Positions 43,054-51,172 of a DNA stretch of 64,000 nucleotides are shown one piece after another. Source of the DNA: Pseudarthrobacter sulfonivorans (GTDB taxonomy: Bacteria > Actinomycetota > Actinomycetes > Actinomycetales > Micrococcaceae); contig NZ_CP013747.1 in assembly GCF_001484605.1 (NCBI RefSeq), positions 2,914,001 to 2,978,000 of the forward strand. Direction: 5' to 3'. Below the pieces are notes generated by a model. That model was given only the letters and a program-made list of their open reading frames with translations, did not search any database and had not been told where the DNA came from. Position 1 is the stretch's first letter; each line of letters starts with the position of its first letter. A program made the translations under genes and the position numbers.

Positions 43054-43815
43054 ATGCTGCAGGATCACATCGTCTTGCCCGAGGACCTTTTCGTGGATGT
43101 CGACCGCGCAGGTCCCGTTCCCCTCTACTTCCAGGTCTCGTCCTGCATTGAGCAAGCAATTCTCACCGGCCACCTGCCCGCCGGTGCACGCCTGGAGAAC
43201 GAGATGGTTCTGGGGCGACGGCTGGGCCTCTCACGGCCAACCATCCGCCACGCGATCCAGGAGCTCGTCGACAAAGGACTCCTGGTGAAAAGCCGGGGAA
43301 TCGGCACCCAGGTTGTCCACGGCCAGCTCACCCGGGATGTGGCACTGTCCAGCCTCTTTGAAGACCTGTCCAGGATTGGCAAGCGCCCGAGTTCAAGCGT
43401 CCTGACGCAGGAGCTCGTAACTGCCCCTCCGCACGTTGCCGAAGCCCTCGACACGGGACCTGGCGCCAAGGTCCTGCACCTGCGCAGGATACGTCTCGCC
43501 GACGGCGTCCCGTTCGCCATACTCGAGAACTACCTGCCGGAAAGGTTCGCCGCCTTGTCGCGCGGACAGTTGGAGCAAGGCAGCCTCTACCGGCTGATGC
43601 GAGCCCGCGGTGCAACCATGCGGGTGGCCAAGCAGAACATCGGCGCCCGCACGGCCGAGCCGGACGAGGAGCGGCTCCTTGAGATGCCTCCCGGAGCTCC
43701 CGTACTCACGGTCAACCGCCGGGTCTATGACAGCCTGGGGAAAGCCGTTGAGATCGGCCGCCATTGCTACCGTCCGGACCTGTACTCATTCGACATCACG
43801 CTGGTCGACAAGTAG
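43054..43815 (+). CDS. GntR-family regulator, HutC subfamily (UTRA domain)
   Basis: 253 residues from the ATG at 43054 (GGAGG 7 bases upstream). The winged HTH contains LENEMVLGRRLGLSRPTIRH and LLVKSRGIGTQVVHG; the C-terminal UTRA ligand domain runs from about residue 95, with RRIRLADGVPFAILENYLP and AVEIGRHCYRPDLYSF. It follows the ABC operon on the same strand and may be a second controller of the sugar cluster, or its own regulon. Confidence 0.88.
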   Translation: MLQDHIVLPEDLFVDVDRAGPVPLYFQVSSCIEQAILTGHLPAGARLENEMVLGRRLGLSRPTIRHAIQELVDKGLLVKSRGIGTQVVHGQLTRDVALSSLFEDLSRIGKRPSSSVLTQELVTAPPHVAEALDTGPGAKVLHLRRIRLADGVPFAILENYLPERFAALSRGQLEQGSLYRLMRARGATMRVAKQNIGARTAEPDEERLLEMPPGAPVLTVNRRVYDSLGKAVEIGRHCYRPDLYSFDITLVDK

Positions 43816-43833
43816 GCGGCTGGTCGGCGCTGT
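43815..43833 (+). pseudogene. 19-base SDR tail fragment
   Basis: GGCGGCTGGTCGGCGCTGT is identical to the end of the SDR relics at 559-663 and 19,641-19,791 (GGWSAL) and begins inside the GntR stop codon context. The conserved GGCACCAACGCAAGCGG flank and hairpin copy 9 follow, as after the other tails. Confidence 0.6.
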
Positions 43834-43855
43834 GCAGGTCAGCGGCACCAACGCA

Positions 43856-43891
43856 AGCGGACGACGGCGGGAGGTCCCGCCGTCGTCCGCT
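43856..43891. repeat. Dispersed hairpin repeat, copy 9
   Basis: Perfect 17-bp stem with GG loop, between the converging GntR and MFS genes and behind the SDR tail fragment. Confidence 0.92.
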
Positions 43892-43903
43892 CCCTCTCCG
43901 CCC

Positions 43904-45334
43904 CTACTCATCCACAGCGGACGATTCCGCCGTCTCCGGCGCTTCGGCAGCCGCCTGCGCATACGTCGCCGAGACCCGGCGGTAGACCGGGGTCAGGAAG
44001 GCCAGCAACGCGGCCACGATCATGATGATCCCGGCCACCAGGAACACCAGGGCGATGCCGCGGGAGACGCCCTCGCCCAGCAGTGGGGCCAGCTGGGCAG
44101 CGCCCTCAGCGGACCGCGCGTACGGGATGATCCACACCTGGGCGATCGGCGCGATGAGGAACGCGGTGATCGGCGCTGCCGCCGACTCGAACGCCATGGC
44201 GAAGCCGAACACCCGGCCTTGCCGCGGCAACGGCACCACCCGCTGGATGACCGTCTGTTCGGCGGCCTCCACGAAGGGGATCAGGACCATGTACAGCCAG
44301 ATGCCGGCGATGTAGAGCCACGCCCACTCCCGCACCGTGAACACCGCACCGAGGACCCCCATCAAGACCACCGCGATGAGCATGGTGCGCAACGGGTTAG
44401 ACCCGAGCCCGAACTTGCCGATCACCGCGCCACCCAGGATGAACCCGGTGGCGCCGACTGCGAAGACGGTTCCCCACAGTTCCACCGGGAACATCTCCAG
44501 GCCGTAGGGATCCATCAACGCCATGTAGACGCCGCCGATGAAGTTGTTGAACGTGGAGAACAGGATCAGCGCGAAAAGCCCGGCAATCGCCAGCACTGCG
44601 GCGAGGGATCCGCGCAGGTCGAACGTGCCGTGGGCGTCCGTGGCGGCCACCCGCACTTCCTCGGGCATGCGCAGCGTGAGCAGGTGCGCGAAGGCCAGAG
44701 CCGTCAGCACCAGGGCGACGACGATCGTCCACCCCATGCCAAGCAATCCCACCGACAGCCCCGAGAGCACGGAGGTGACGATGAATGCCAGCCCTTGCAC
44801 CATGCCCACCAGTCCGTTGGCGTTGGCTCGCCGGTCCGGGTCGATGAGGATGGTGACAACGGTGGCGAGGGCGACGTTGCGCATGTTCTCCACCACCGCA
44901 CCGACCAGGATGATCACGGCGAAGATCCAGAACCATGGCTGTGTCAGGTCCAGCATGCTGGCGGCTGGTGTCAGCAGGAACATGACCCCGGACAGCACAA
45001 ACATCACCAGGGTGAAGCCGGCGGCGAACCGCATCACGGCCAGCTTGCGGTAGCGGTCCACGAAGGTGCCGAAGCTGATGCTGGAAACGGCGATCAACAG
45101 CATGTACGCGCCGCCGATCACCCCGGTGGCGATCACGTTCCGCGTCTCCAGATACACCCAGAACGTCAGGGCGAACCACAGGTAACTGGTGGTGATGTTG
45201 GCCAGGGCGGTGTTCACTAGGATCCCGGCGAATGTGCGGGACCGTTGTGCCGGACTGCGCAAGGACGTGTTGATAGCGTCGGCCAGGCCTGGAGACTCGG
45301 CGACTCCGGCCGGTGCCGGTTCGTGCTCGGTCAT
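43904..45334 (-). CDS. MFS transporter (drug-efflux type)
   Basis: 476 residues, about 12 spans. SFGTFVDRYRKLAVMR is the loop 2-3 motif and GGAVIGKFGLGSN its C-terminal counterpart; VVPLPRQGRVFGFAMAFESA is typical of enterobactin/macrolide-exporter-like MFS proteins. Both termini are hydrophilic and acidic. Single gene with an ATG at 45334; no regulator is adjacent. Substrate unknown. Confidence 0.87.
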   Translation of the reverse strand: MTEHEPAPAGVAESPGLADAINTSLRSPAQRSRTFAGILVNTALANITTSYLWFALTFWVYLETRNVIATGVIGGAYMLLIAVSSISFGTFVDRYRKLAVMRFAAGFTLVMFVLSGVMFLLTPAASMLDLTQPWFWIFAVIILVGAVVENMRNVALATVVTILIDPDRRANANGLVGMVQGLAFIVTSVLSGLSVGLLGMGWTIVVALVLTALAFAHLLTLRMPEEVRVAATDAHGTFDLRGSLAAVLAIAGLFALILFSTFNNFIGGVYMALMDPYGLEMFPVELWGTVFAVGATGFILGGAVIGKFGLGSNPLRTMLIAVVLMGVLGAVFTVREWAWLYIAGIWLYMVLIPFVEAAEQTVIQRVVPLPRQGRVFGFAMAFESAAAPITAFLIAPIAQVWIIPYARSAEGAAQLAPLLGEGVSRGIALVFLVAGIIMIVAALLAFLTPVYRRVSATYAQAAAEAPETAESSAVDE

Positions 45335-45403
45335 GGGTCCCAGTTTACTGACGGGTGGCGGTCGTGGACACGGTCACAGTGATGTATCTGGCCCAGCGCC
45401 GGG

Positions 45404-45431
45404 CAGTCGATCACGCGGAAACCGGCGCGGG
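45404..45431 (-). pseudogene. Fragment of an NYN-domain gene
   Basis: 28 bases are identical to 57,455-57,482 inside the NYN-domain gene; on the minus strand both read RAGFRVIDCP. Similarity stops soon on both sides. The remainder of the gap 45,335-45,634 shows no supported gene. Confidence 0.5.
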
Positions 45432-45634
45432 GCCGGATCCTACCGGCCACATCCGTGGGGATCTGCGGGCGGCGAAGTCTTCGCGATGGCCCGGCTATTT
45501 ATGAGAGCGTTACAATGCCGTCGAGGATCCGCATGGGCCCGGGCAGCGCCCCCCAGACTGGGGACACGATCGGGAGTCGTAGCTTGCGCAGCAGCCCGTT
45601 CCGGTATCGGTGGCCTGCTTGTGGTCCGGTGTTC

Positions 45635-45931
45635 TCAGGCTGGGGGACGTGGCTGGAAGTGGAGTGTTTCAAGGTAGTTTTCGTCGTACTTTTCGTCCCG
45701 GGGTTCATCATTCGGGAAACCACCGGGAAGTGTGCCGTGGTTCAGGCCAGCCAGAAGGACATGCTCAAGCCCCGGCTCGGTGTTCATGGTCGTTGTCTGG
45801 ACGGTTCCGGTGGCCAGACCCGGTATTTTGGCGTTGGCCATTTCATCGATTCCGGCCACGCTGGCTGCGACCAGGAGAAACGCCGCGACGGCTGCCAGCC
45901 CGGGAACTATTTTTCTTCTCCATGCGCTCAT
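45635..45931 (-). CDS. Small membrane-anchored or secreted hypothetical protein
   Basis: 98 residues from the ATG at 45931. A basic head (MSAWRRK) and a hydrophobic segment (LAAVAAFLLVAASVAG) form a signal peptide or single anchor; the rest is hydrophilic, with acidic DEPRDEKYDENYLE near the end. No family recognised. It could start 24 bases earlier at 45955. Modest support because the surrounding region holds fragments. Confidence 0.4.
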   Translation of the reverse strand: MSAWRRKIVPGLAAVAAFLLVAASVAGIDEMANAKIPGLATGTVQTTTMNTEPGLEHVLLAGLNHGTLPGGFPNDEPRDEKYDENYLETLHFQPRPPA

Positions 45932-46108
45932 ACCCTGATCATGGGCTCCCCACATGGGAACAGGGCATCGCTTGCCTATGTGGAGGCTGTGAAAGCCAGT
46001 CCGCTCCGATGCTCATCCAGTGCCAGACACCGGCGGTGAGATCCACTGACCACTGCGTTGTGGCCTGCCCACGGTGAAGGGCGCGGATATTGGGAGGGTA
46101 ACGGCGTG

Positions 46109-46546
46109 TCAGGTGCCCGGGCTGCGGTCCCGGTCAGGGCCTTCCGCGGTCGCCAGCCTTCTTAGGTCGTGCAGGATTTCCAGTTGCTGATTGTTGATGG
46201 CCAGCAAAAGCTCGATCTCTTCTCTTGCTTTCACGTTGGTGTCGTAGTCGTGCTGCGCCATCGCCGCGGCGATCGCATCCTGGCGCTTGGCGGCGATAAG
46301 CAGGATGGCGCCTTGGAGCCCGGCCAGCATGGAGAGCAAGAGGTTCAAAAGAATATAGGGATACGGGTCCCACGCGTTGTTCGCCAGCGCCAAGGTGTTG
46401 ATGGCGGCCCAAATCAGCATAAAACCGATGAAGCTTCCCACGAAGGGCCAGCTTCCCATGCCGTTGCGCATGACATCGGCGGCCCGCTGGCCCCGTGTCA
46501 GGGATGCTTTGTGCTTGTCGTGCCAGGTCTGTACTCGATTATTCAT
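46109..46546 (-). CDS. DUF1003 membrane protein
   Basis: 145 residues. Two spans (about residues 35-55 and 68-85) separated by NNAWDPYPYILLNLLLS, with NGMGSWPFVGSFIGFM before the first and AKRQDAIAAAMAQHDYD after the second, the family signature. A C-terminal coiled-coil tail contains LLLAINNQQLEILHDLRRL. Cytoplasmic membrane location; function unknown. Confidence 0.88.
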   Translation of the reverse strand: MNNRVQTWHDKHKASLTRGQRAADVMRNGMGSWPFVGSFIGFMLIWAAINTLALANNAWDPYPYILLNLLLSMLAGLQGAILLIAAKRQDAIAAAMAQHDYDTNVKAREEIELLLAINNQQLEILHDLRRLATAEGPDRDRSPGT

Positions 46547-46663
46547 GCCTCAGAGTAGTCCCGGCGGTTCAGGAATCTACGAGGGACTGAGACAGGCACT
46601 CTCAGGAACCGGTTGCCCAACCCGGTGTCAGCGACAGCCCATGTCGGCCAGCCCGACAAGGAG

Positions 46664-46747
46664 CTGACGGGCGGAGCCAGCAGGGATGCCAGGAAGCGGA
46701 TCCGGCCGCTGGAGCAGGAGAACGAGATCCTGCGCCGGGCCCCGTTT
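46664..46747 (+). pseudogene. IS3-family transposase OrfA remnant
   Basis: DARKRIRPLEQENEILRRAP matches the coiled-coil C-terminus of IS3-type OrfA proteins, which carries a leucine-zipper-like heptad. There is no OrfB, no inverted repeat and no intact start. It lies in the gap 46,547-46,821 between two small membrane-protein genes. Confidence 0.6.
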
Positions 46748-46821
46748 GTCGCATCAAAGCTTCATCGCGTGTTGTCAGCGAAACCCAGTAGGCACCCCGG
46801 AGCACTTGTCCGGTCGGCTGG

Positions 46822-47307
46822 CTAGGTTCCTTGGTACCGGCGCTGCCTGCCGTATTCGTGCGAGGTCAGGAATACGACCAGTGCGTCGAAGATGGTCAGG
46901 GCGGCCAGGCCTGCCGTCGGCGCGACCGCGAACTGGTAAAGCTGGTAGGCGATGAAGGCCAGGAGCACCCCGATCATCCAGGGGTAGGCCCAGAGCCTAT
47001 GCATTAGCACGGCCACCACGAGCACCACCTTTACCGCACCGTGAGCGAGAAGGTAGAGCGCGGCGTAGAAGACGGTGCTGCCAGTCAGGGTGCCGGCGGC
47101 TTGTAACAGGTGGACGGCAATGAAGTCCTTCGGGTCTGCGGACAGCTCCGGCTGAGCGAGGCGCAAGACGAAGCGGTGAATCCGGGCAGGATCCAGCAAG
47201 AGCAGCAGCAAGCCGCCGGTTAGTTCCGCCACGCCGTCCAGTCCCTTGAGGACAACACCGGCGGCGAAGAACCGGTCCCACCAGTCGCGGGGCCTGGAGT
47301 ATCCCAC
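46822..47307 (-). CDS. DUF2127 membrane protein
   Basis: 161 residues, four predicted spans. DRFFAAGVVLKGLDGVAELT and HGAVKVVLVVAVLMHRLWAY are family hallmarks, with the charged C-terminus EYGRQRRYQGT. Single gene, ATG at 47307. Function unknown. Confidence 0.88.
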   Translation of the reverse strand: MGYSRPRDWWDRFFAAGVVLKGLDGVAELTGGLLLLLLDPARIHRFVLRLAQPELSADPKDFIAVHLLQAAGTLTGSTVFYAALYLLAHGAVKVVLVVAVLMHRLWAYPWMIGVLLAFIAYQLYQFAVAPTAGLAALTIFDALVVFLTSHEYGRQRRYQGT

Positions 47308-47619
47308 GGTTCCCTCACTTCTTCCGTCAACGAGTTTTCACGGGATGCCTGGGCGGGTCCACCCTGGCGCCGGGCCCGAACGGGCCTTCCTCCCGCTGCG
47401 GAGTCTGCCTCACAGTAACCCGATGCGCCGCACTGCGCATTCAACCCTCAACACGCTGGCCCTCCGTGCGCGCCGGCCGCTAAAGATTCCCGAGTGATGC
47501 AGCCCCTCCGCGGATCTGGTCGAAGGGCGAGTGATGAGCACGCCCCAGAAGGTAGGGCGTACGGGACCGATGTGCCTCCACGGGACGGCGGTGTTCAACC
47601 GGCCGGGCGCCCAGGGCAA

Positions 47620-47653
47620 GAGGACGACGGCGGGAAGTCCCGCCGTCGTCCTC
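47620..47653. repeat. Dispersed hairpin repeat, copy 10 (compensated variant)
   Basis: GAGGACGACGGCGGGA pairs perfectly with TCCCGCCGTCGTCCTC. Compared with the consensus GCGG/CCGC the stem base is GAGG/CCTC, so both strands changed together. Unlike other copies it lies between two divergent genes (DUF2127 and ROK) within the 391-base gap 47,308-47,698; no gene remnant was recognised in that gap. Confidence 0.88.
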
Positions 47654-47670
47654 CCCTGCGCCCTTGCGCG

Positions 47671-47701
47671 CATACTTTCTTCGCCGTATAAAGTAAGTAT
47701 G
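47671..47701 (+). promoter_or_regulatory. Inverted repeat over the ROK gene start
   Basis: CATACTT (47671-47677) and AAGTATG (47695-47701) are perfect inverted arms; ACTTT and AAAGT inside extend the symmetry. The right arm includes the ROK ATG, which suits autoregulation. Confidence 0.55.
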
Positions 47702-48853
47702 TTATCTGGATCACAGCGCAGCGCCCCGACGGGGAGGGATGAGCTGCGCAGAATCCGGGTCAGCGCCATCTTCAGCACCCTGCTGGAGGCAGGCCCCCTG
47801 GCCCGGACAGACCTGGCGCACCGGACCGGCTACAGCCCCTCCACGGTCACTGGCATCGTGCAGGACCTCAGCGACGCCGGCTACCTGCGGGTTGTGGGGC
47901 AACAGGAATCGACCGGCGGCCGGCGGCGGACCCTGATCGAGCTCAACCGCTCCTCGGTGACCATCGCCGTCGTCGGGCTCCGGGGCACCCGGATCTGGTG
48001 CGCACTGGTGGACCTGGACGGCAACCGCCTGGATGCTGCCGAACAGGATTTCGATCCCGCGGACCCCGTGGGCAGCGCGGCGACCACTGTGATGTCACTC
48101 CACCGCCGGGCGGTGATTCCGCCGGTGCACGTGGTTGTGGCACTGCCCGGCGTCGTCGCCTCCGACGGGTCCGTGGCACTGGCGCCCGCGTTCGGACCAG
48201 TTGCCCACCTCCGCCTCGTGGACGAACTCGAAGCCACAACTGGGCTACGCACCACAGTGGAAAATGACGTCAACCTCATCGCCCTGGGGGAGCGGGTGGA
48301 CGGCGCGGGCAACGGCGTGGAGGACCTGGTCCTGATCCATGTCGCTGAGGGCATCGGGGCGACGATCATCGCCAGGGGAGAGGTCCTGGACGGGTCAAGC
48401 CGTTCCGCAGGCGAAATTGGCTTCCTTCCGCAGGGCCTGGCGGCTAGCCCGCGCGGGGAACGCGGAGACTACGAACGGCGCTGGACCGCCGCCGGCATCC
48501 GCGAGTCCGGAGCATTGCTCGGTCTGTCGTTCCCTGCGGGGACGGTGGTTGAGTCCCTCTGCAGCGCCGATTCGCCGGCCGCTGTCCGGCTGCTGGATGA
48601 CGTTATCCAGGCCTGGGCCTTCGCCGCCATCATCTGCGTTTGCGTCGTCAACCCGGCACGTGTGATTTTCTCCGGCGACGCCGTCCTCCTGACCGGCGAT
48701 GCGCGGGAAAAGCTCCGGGGCACGGTCCAGAGGTCGGCGCCGTCCCTGACCGAAGTGGTCTTCGCCGAGCTCGGACAGGCGGCCATCCTGCATGGCGCCA
48801 TTGCGAAGGTGGTGAAGAGCCCCGCGACCCTCTTCACCGAGGTCGCCGGATGA
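47699..48853 (+). CDS. ROK-family transcriptional regulator
   Basis: 384 residues from the ATG at 47699. N-terminal winged HTH: AGPLARTDLAHRTGYSPSTV then TGIVQDLSDAGYL. The ROK sugar-kinase-like domain carries VENDVNLIALGE and AGEIGFLPQG, but the region after it lacks an evident CxCGxxGC zinc knuckle, consistent with a regulator rather than a kinase. First gene of the cluster with ABC importer, lyase, kinase and amidohydrolase, which it probably controls. Confidence 0.88.
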   Translation: MLSGSQRSAPTGRDELRRIRVSAIFSTLLEAGPLARTDLAHRTGYSPSTVTGIVQDLSDAGYLRVVGQQESTGGRRRTLIELNRSSVTIAVVGLRGTRIWCALVDLDGNRLDAAEQDFDPADPVGSAATTVMSLHRRAVIPPVHVVVALPGVVASDGSVALAPAFGPVAHLRLVDELEATTGLRTTVENDVNLIALGERVDGAGNGVEDLVLIHVAEGIGATIIARGEVLDGSSRSAGEIGFLPQGLAASPRGERGDYERRWTAAGIRESGALLGLSFPAGTVVESLCSADSPAAVRLLDDVIQAWAFAAIICVCVVNPARVIFSGDAVLLTGDAREKLRGTVQRSAPSLTEVVFAELGQAAILHGAIAKVVKSPATLFTEVAG

Positions 48854-48912
48854 ACGAACCACGAAGTTTCAAATTCCAGCCATCAGCCACACAAAAGTAC
48901 TAGGAGAAACCA

Positions 48913-49989
48913 ATGACGTTACGACCATTGCGATCCGCGCTGCTAGCAGGTGGTCTCGCACTCACGCTTGGAATGTCTGCCTGCGGACTCGACTCGCCCC
49001 AGCCCTCCGGAACGTCGGCCGGTGCCCAGGACACCGGGACCCTGACCATTTACACGGCACGGGACAAAGCCCTCGCTACCGAGGTGATAGCAGATTTCGA
49101 AAAGGCCAACCCGAATTACGCGGGCAAAGTCCAACTGCTGACACTTGGCGCCCAGGAGGCCCTGGAACGCGTCAAGGCCGAAAAGTCCAACCCGCAGGGC
49201 GACATCTGGTGGGGCGGCACCCAGCAGCAGATGCAGCAGGCCGCTGCCGAGCAGGTCCTGTCTCCTGCGCCGAAGGACGTTATCGACGCCGTCCCCGCCG
49301 AACAGCGCGACGCTGACGGTCTCTGGGTAGGCGAGATGAAGCTGGCCGAGGTCATCTTCTACAACAAGGACATGCTCACCGCCGACCAGGCTCCCAAGGA
49401 CTGGGATGACCTCACCAGCCCCGCGATGAAGGACAAGATCGCCATCCGCGACGTCCTGGCATCCGGCACCATGCGCAGCATTTATGCGGCGATGATTGAC
49501 CGCCAGTTCGACGCCGCGGGCAGCCCCGACGCAGGCTACGAGTGGCTCAAGAAACTCGATGCCAATACCAAGGTCTACGCCGCCAACCCGACGGACCTCT
49601 ACCTGCGGATCACACGCCAGGAAGCTGCCGTGACTGCGTGGAACCTGCAGGATGTCATGCTGCAGATCAAGAACCAGAAGGCCCCCTTCACTCCAGTGGT
49701 GCCTGCATCCGGTGCGCCGATGCTCATTGACGGTGTGGCAAAGATCAAGGACGGACCGTCTCCGGCCGGAGCGGACGCCTTCCTGTCCTTCCTTATGAGC
49801 AAGGATGAACAGACGAAGCTGTCCGAGACGTACTTCCAGATCCCAACGATCTCACTGCCCACGGAACCGGCCTGGCTGGCCGACCTGGACCTGAAGGAAA
49901 TGAAGGTCAACTGGGAACGCGTCAACAAGAGCGAGCCAGAATGGAGCGCTTACTGGGCCGCGAACATCAAGGGCCAAGGCAACAAATAG
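48913..49989 (+). CDS. ABC transporter substrate-binding lipoprotein (Fe3+/organic-solute type)
   Basis: 358 residues. Signal peptide with lipobox MSAC near residue 22. The fold is family 1/AfuA-like: LTIYTARDKALATEVIADFE, GDIWWGGTQQQMQQ, EVIFYNKDML and PAGADAFLSFLMS. The Tyr pair expected of iron-coordinating FbpA proteins is not evident, so an organic ligand is plausible. First transport gene after the ROK regulator. Confidence 0.88.
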   Translation: MTLRPLRSALLAGGLALTLGMSACGLDSPQPSGTSAGAQDTGTLTIYTARDKALATEVIADFEKANPNYAGKVQLLTLGAQEALERVKAEKSNPQGDIWWGGTQQQMQQAAAEQVLSPAPKDVIDAVPAEQRDADGLWVGEMKLAEVIFYNKDMLTADQAPKDWDDLTSPAMKDKIAIRDVLASGTMRSIYAAMIDRQFDAAGSPDAGYEWLKKLDANTKVYAANPTDLYLRITRQEAAVTAWNLQDVMLQIKNQKAPFTPVVPASGAPMLIDGVAKIKDGPSPAGADAFLSFLMSKDEQTKLSETYFQIPTISLPTEPAWLADLDLKEMKVNWERVNKSEPEWSAYWAANIKGQGNK

Positions 49990-50074
49990 CACCGCGCACG
50001 GCGGGGCGGCCACCGGCTGCCCCGCCGGACACGACGCCCGGCCAGCACACAACTACCACCCCTGTGGAGCAACC

Positions 50075-51172
50075 ATGACACGCGTCTTCCTCAACGCCAT
50101 CAGCAAGCAGTACCCGGGGGCCAAACCGGCGGTATCGAACCTCACGGTCACCATCGAGGACGGCGAATTCTTCACCCTGCTGGGTCCTTCCGGCTGTGGC
50201 AAGTCAACAACGCTGCGGATGGTGGCAGGATTCATCCAGCCTTCCAGCGGAAGCATCCACTTCGGCGACAAGGACGTCACCAACACGGCACCCAACAAGC
50301 GGGACACCGGCATGGTCTTCCAGAACTACGCCTTGTTCCCGCACATGAGCGTCCGGGGAAACGTTGCCTACGGCCTGAATGCGCGCAACGTGCCCAAGGA
50401 GGACAAGAACAGGCGGATCGACGAGGCGCTCGCCCAGGTGGGACTCCAGGAGTTCGGCGACCGCCGGATCGACATGCTTTCCGGCGGGCAGCAGCAGCGC
50501 GTGGCTTTGGCCCGGGCCCTGGTGATCCGCCCGGCGGCCCTGCTGCTGGACGAGCCGCTCTCCAACCTGGACGCGAAGCTGCGCGAGGAAACGCGTACCG
50601 AAATCAGGTCCACGCAGAAGGCGGCAGGCACCACGTGCCTCTACGTCACCCATGACCAGGCCGAGGCAATGGCGATGAGCGACCGTGTGGCGGTGCTTAA
50701 TGAAGGCGAGCTCCACCAGGTCGGGTCTCCCCGCGAGGTCTACAACCGCCCCGCCACGGCCTTCGTCGCAAGATTCATCGGCCGCTCCAACGTGCTGCCC
50801 TGTACCGTGCTCGGTGTGGACGGCGGCGCCGACGGCGGCTCCGTCAGCATCAGCCTGGCCGACGGCACAGTCCTCAAAACACCCCGGGTGGAAGGATCGA
50901 TCTCGGCCCGGGTCTCTGCCGGGGACAAGGCCGCGGTGTCGCTCCGGCCGGAATCCATCGGCCTCACCGTCAGCCCGGGGAAGGAGACGGCGGGCCAACT
51001 CGCCGGTAGGGTCCTTACCGCGGAGTTCACCGGCGCGGTCAACATCTACGAGATCGACTGGCACGGCGAGCAGATTGTCGTCTCGGCGCCGGACACCGTG
51101 GACCGCGCCGAACCCGGGGACCTCGTATCGATGGCACCGCACCAGGACCGCGTGTGGCTGGTGGAGCCGTGA
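50075..51172 (+). CDS. ABC transporter ATPase (FbpC/PotA-like)
   Basis: 365 residues: Walker A GPSGCGKST, Q-loop QNYALFPHM, signature LSGGQQQR, Walker B LLLDEPLSNLDAKLR and H-loop VTHDQAEAM. The C-terminal third is a TOBE-type domain (from about residue 240). The last bases overlap the permease GTG. It drives the fused permease downstream. Confidence 0.92.
   Translation: MTRVFLNAISKQYPGAKPAVSNLTVTIEDGEFFTLLGPSGCGKSTTLRMVAGFIQPSSGSIHFGDKDVTNTAPNKRDTGMVFQNYALFPHMSVRGNVAYGLNARNVPKEDKNRRIDEALAQVGLQEFGDRRIDMLSGGQQQRVALARALVIRPAALLLDEPLSNLDAKLREETRTEIRSTQKAAGTTCLYVTHDQAEAMAMSDRVAVLNEGELHQVGSPREVYNRPATAFVARFIGRSNVLPCTVLGVDGGADGGSVSISLADGTVLKTPRVEGSISARVSAGDKAAVSLRPESIGLTVSPGKETAGQLAGRVLTAEFTGAVNIYEIDWHGEQIVVSAPDTVDRAEPGDLVSMAPHQDRVWLVEP

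Noticed and set aside
43610..45220. 536-codon plus-strand frame over the MFS gene
   Set aside because: Composition is His/Gln/Asp/Arg-rich without any family motif and it lies opposite a clear membrane protein.
45499..45723. 74-codon minus-strand frame ending LPGPMRILDGIVTLS
   Set aside because: No motif, no ribosome-binding site, overlaps a better-supported small frame; might be a decayed gene end but cannot be shown.
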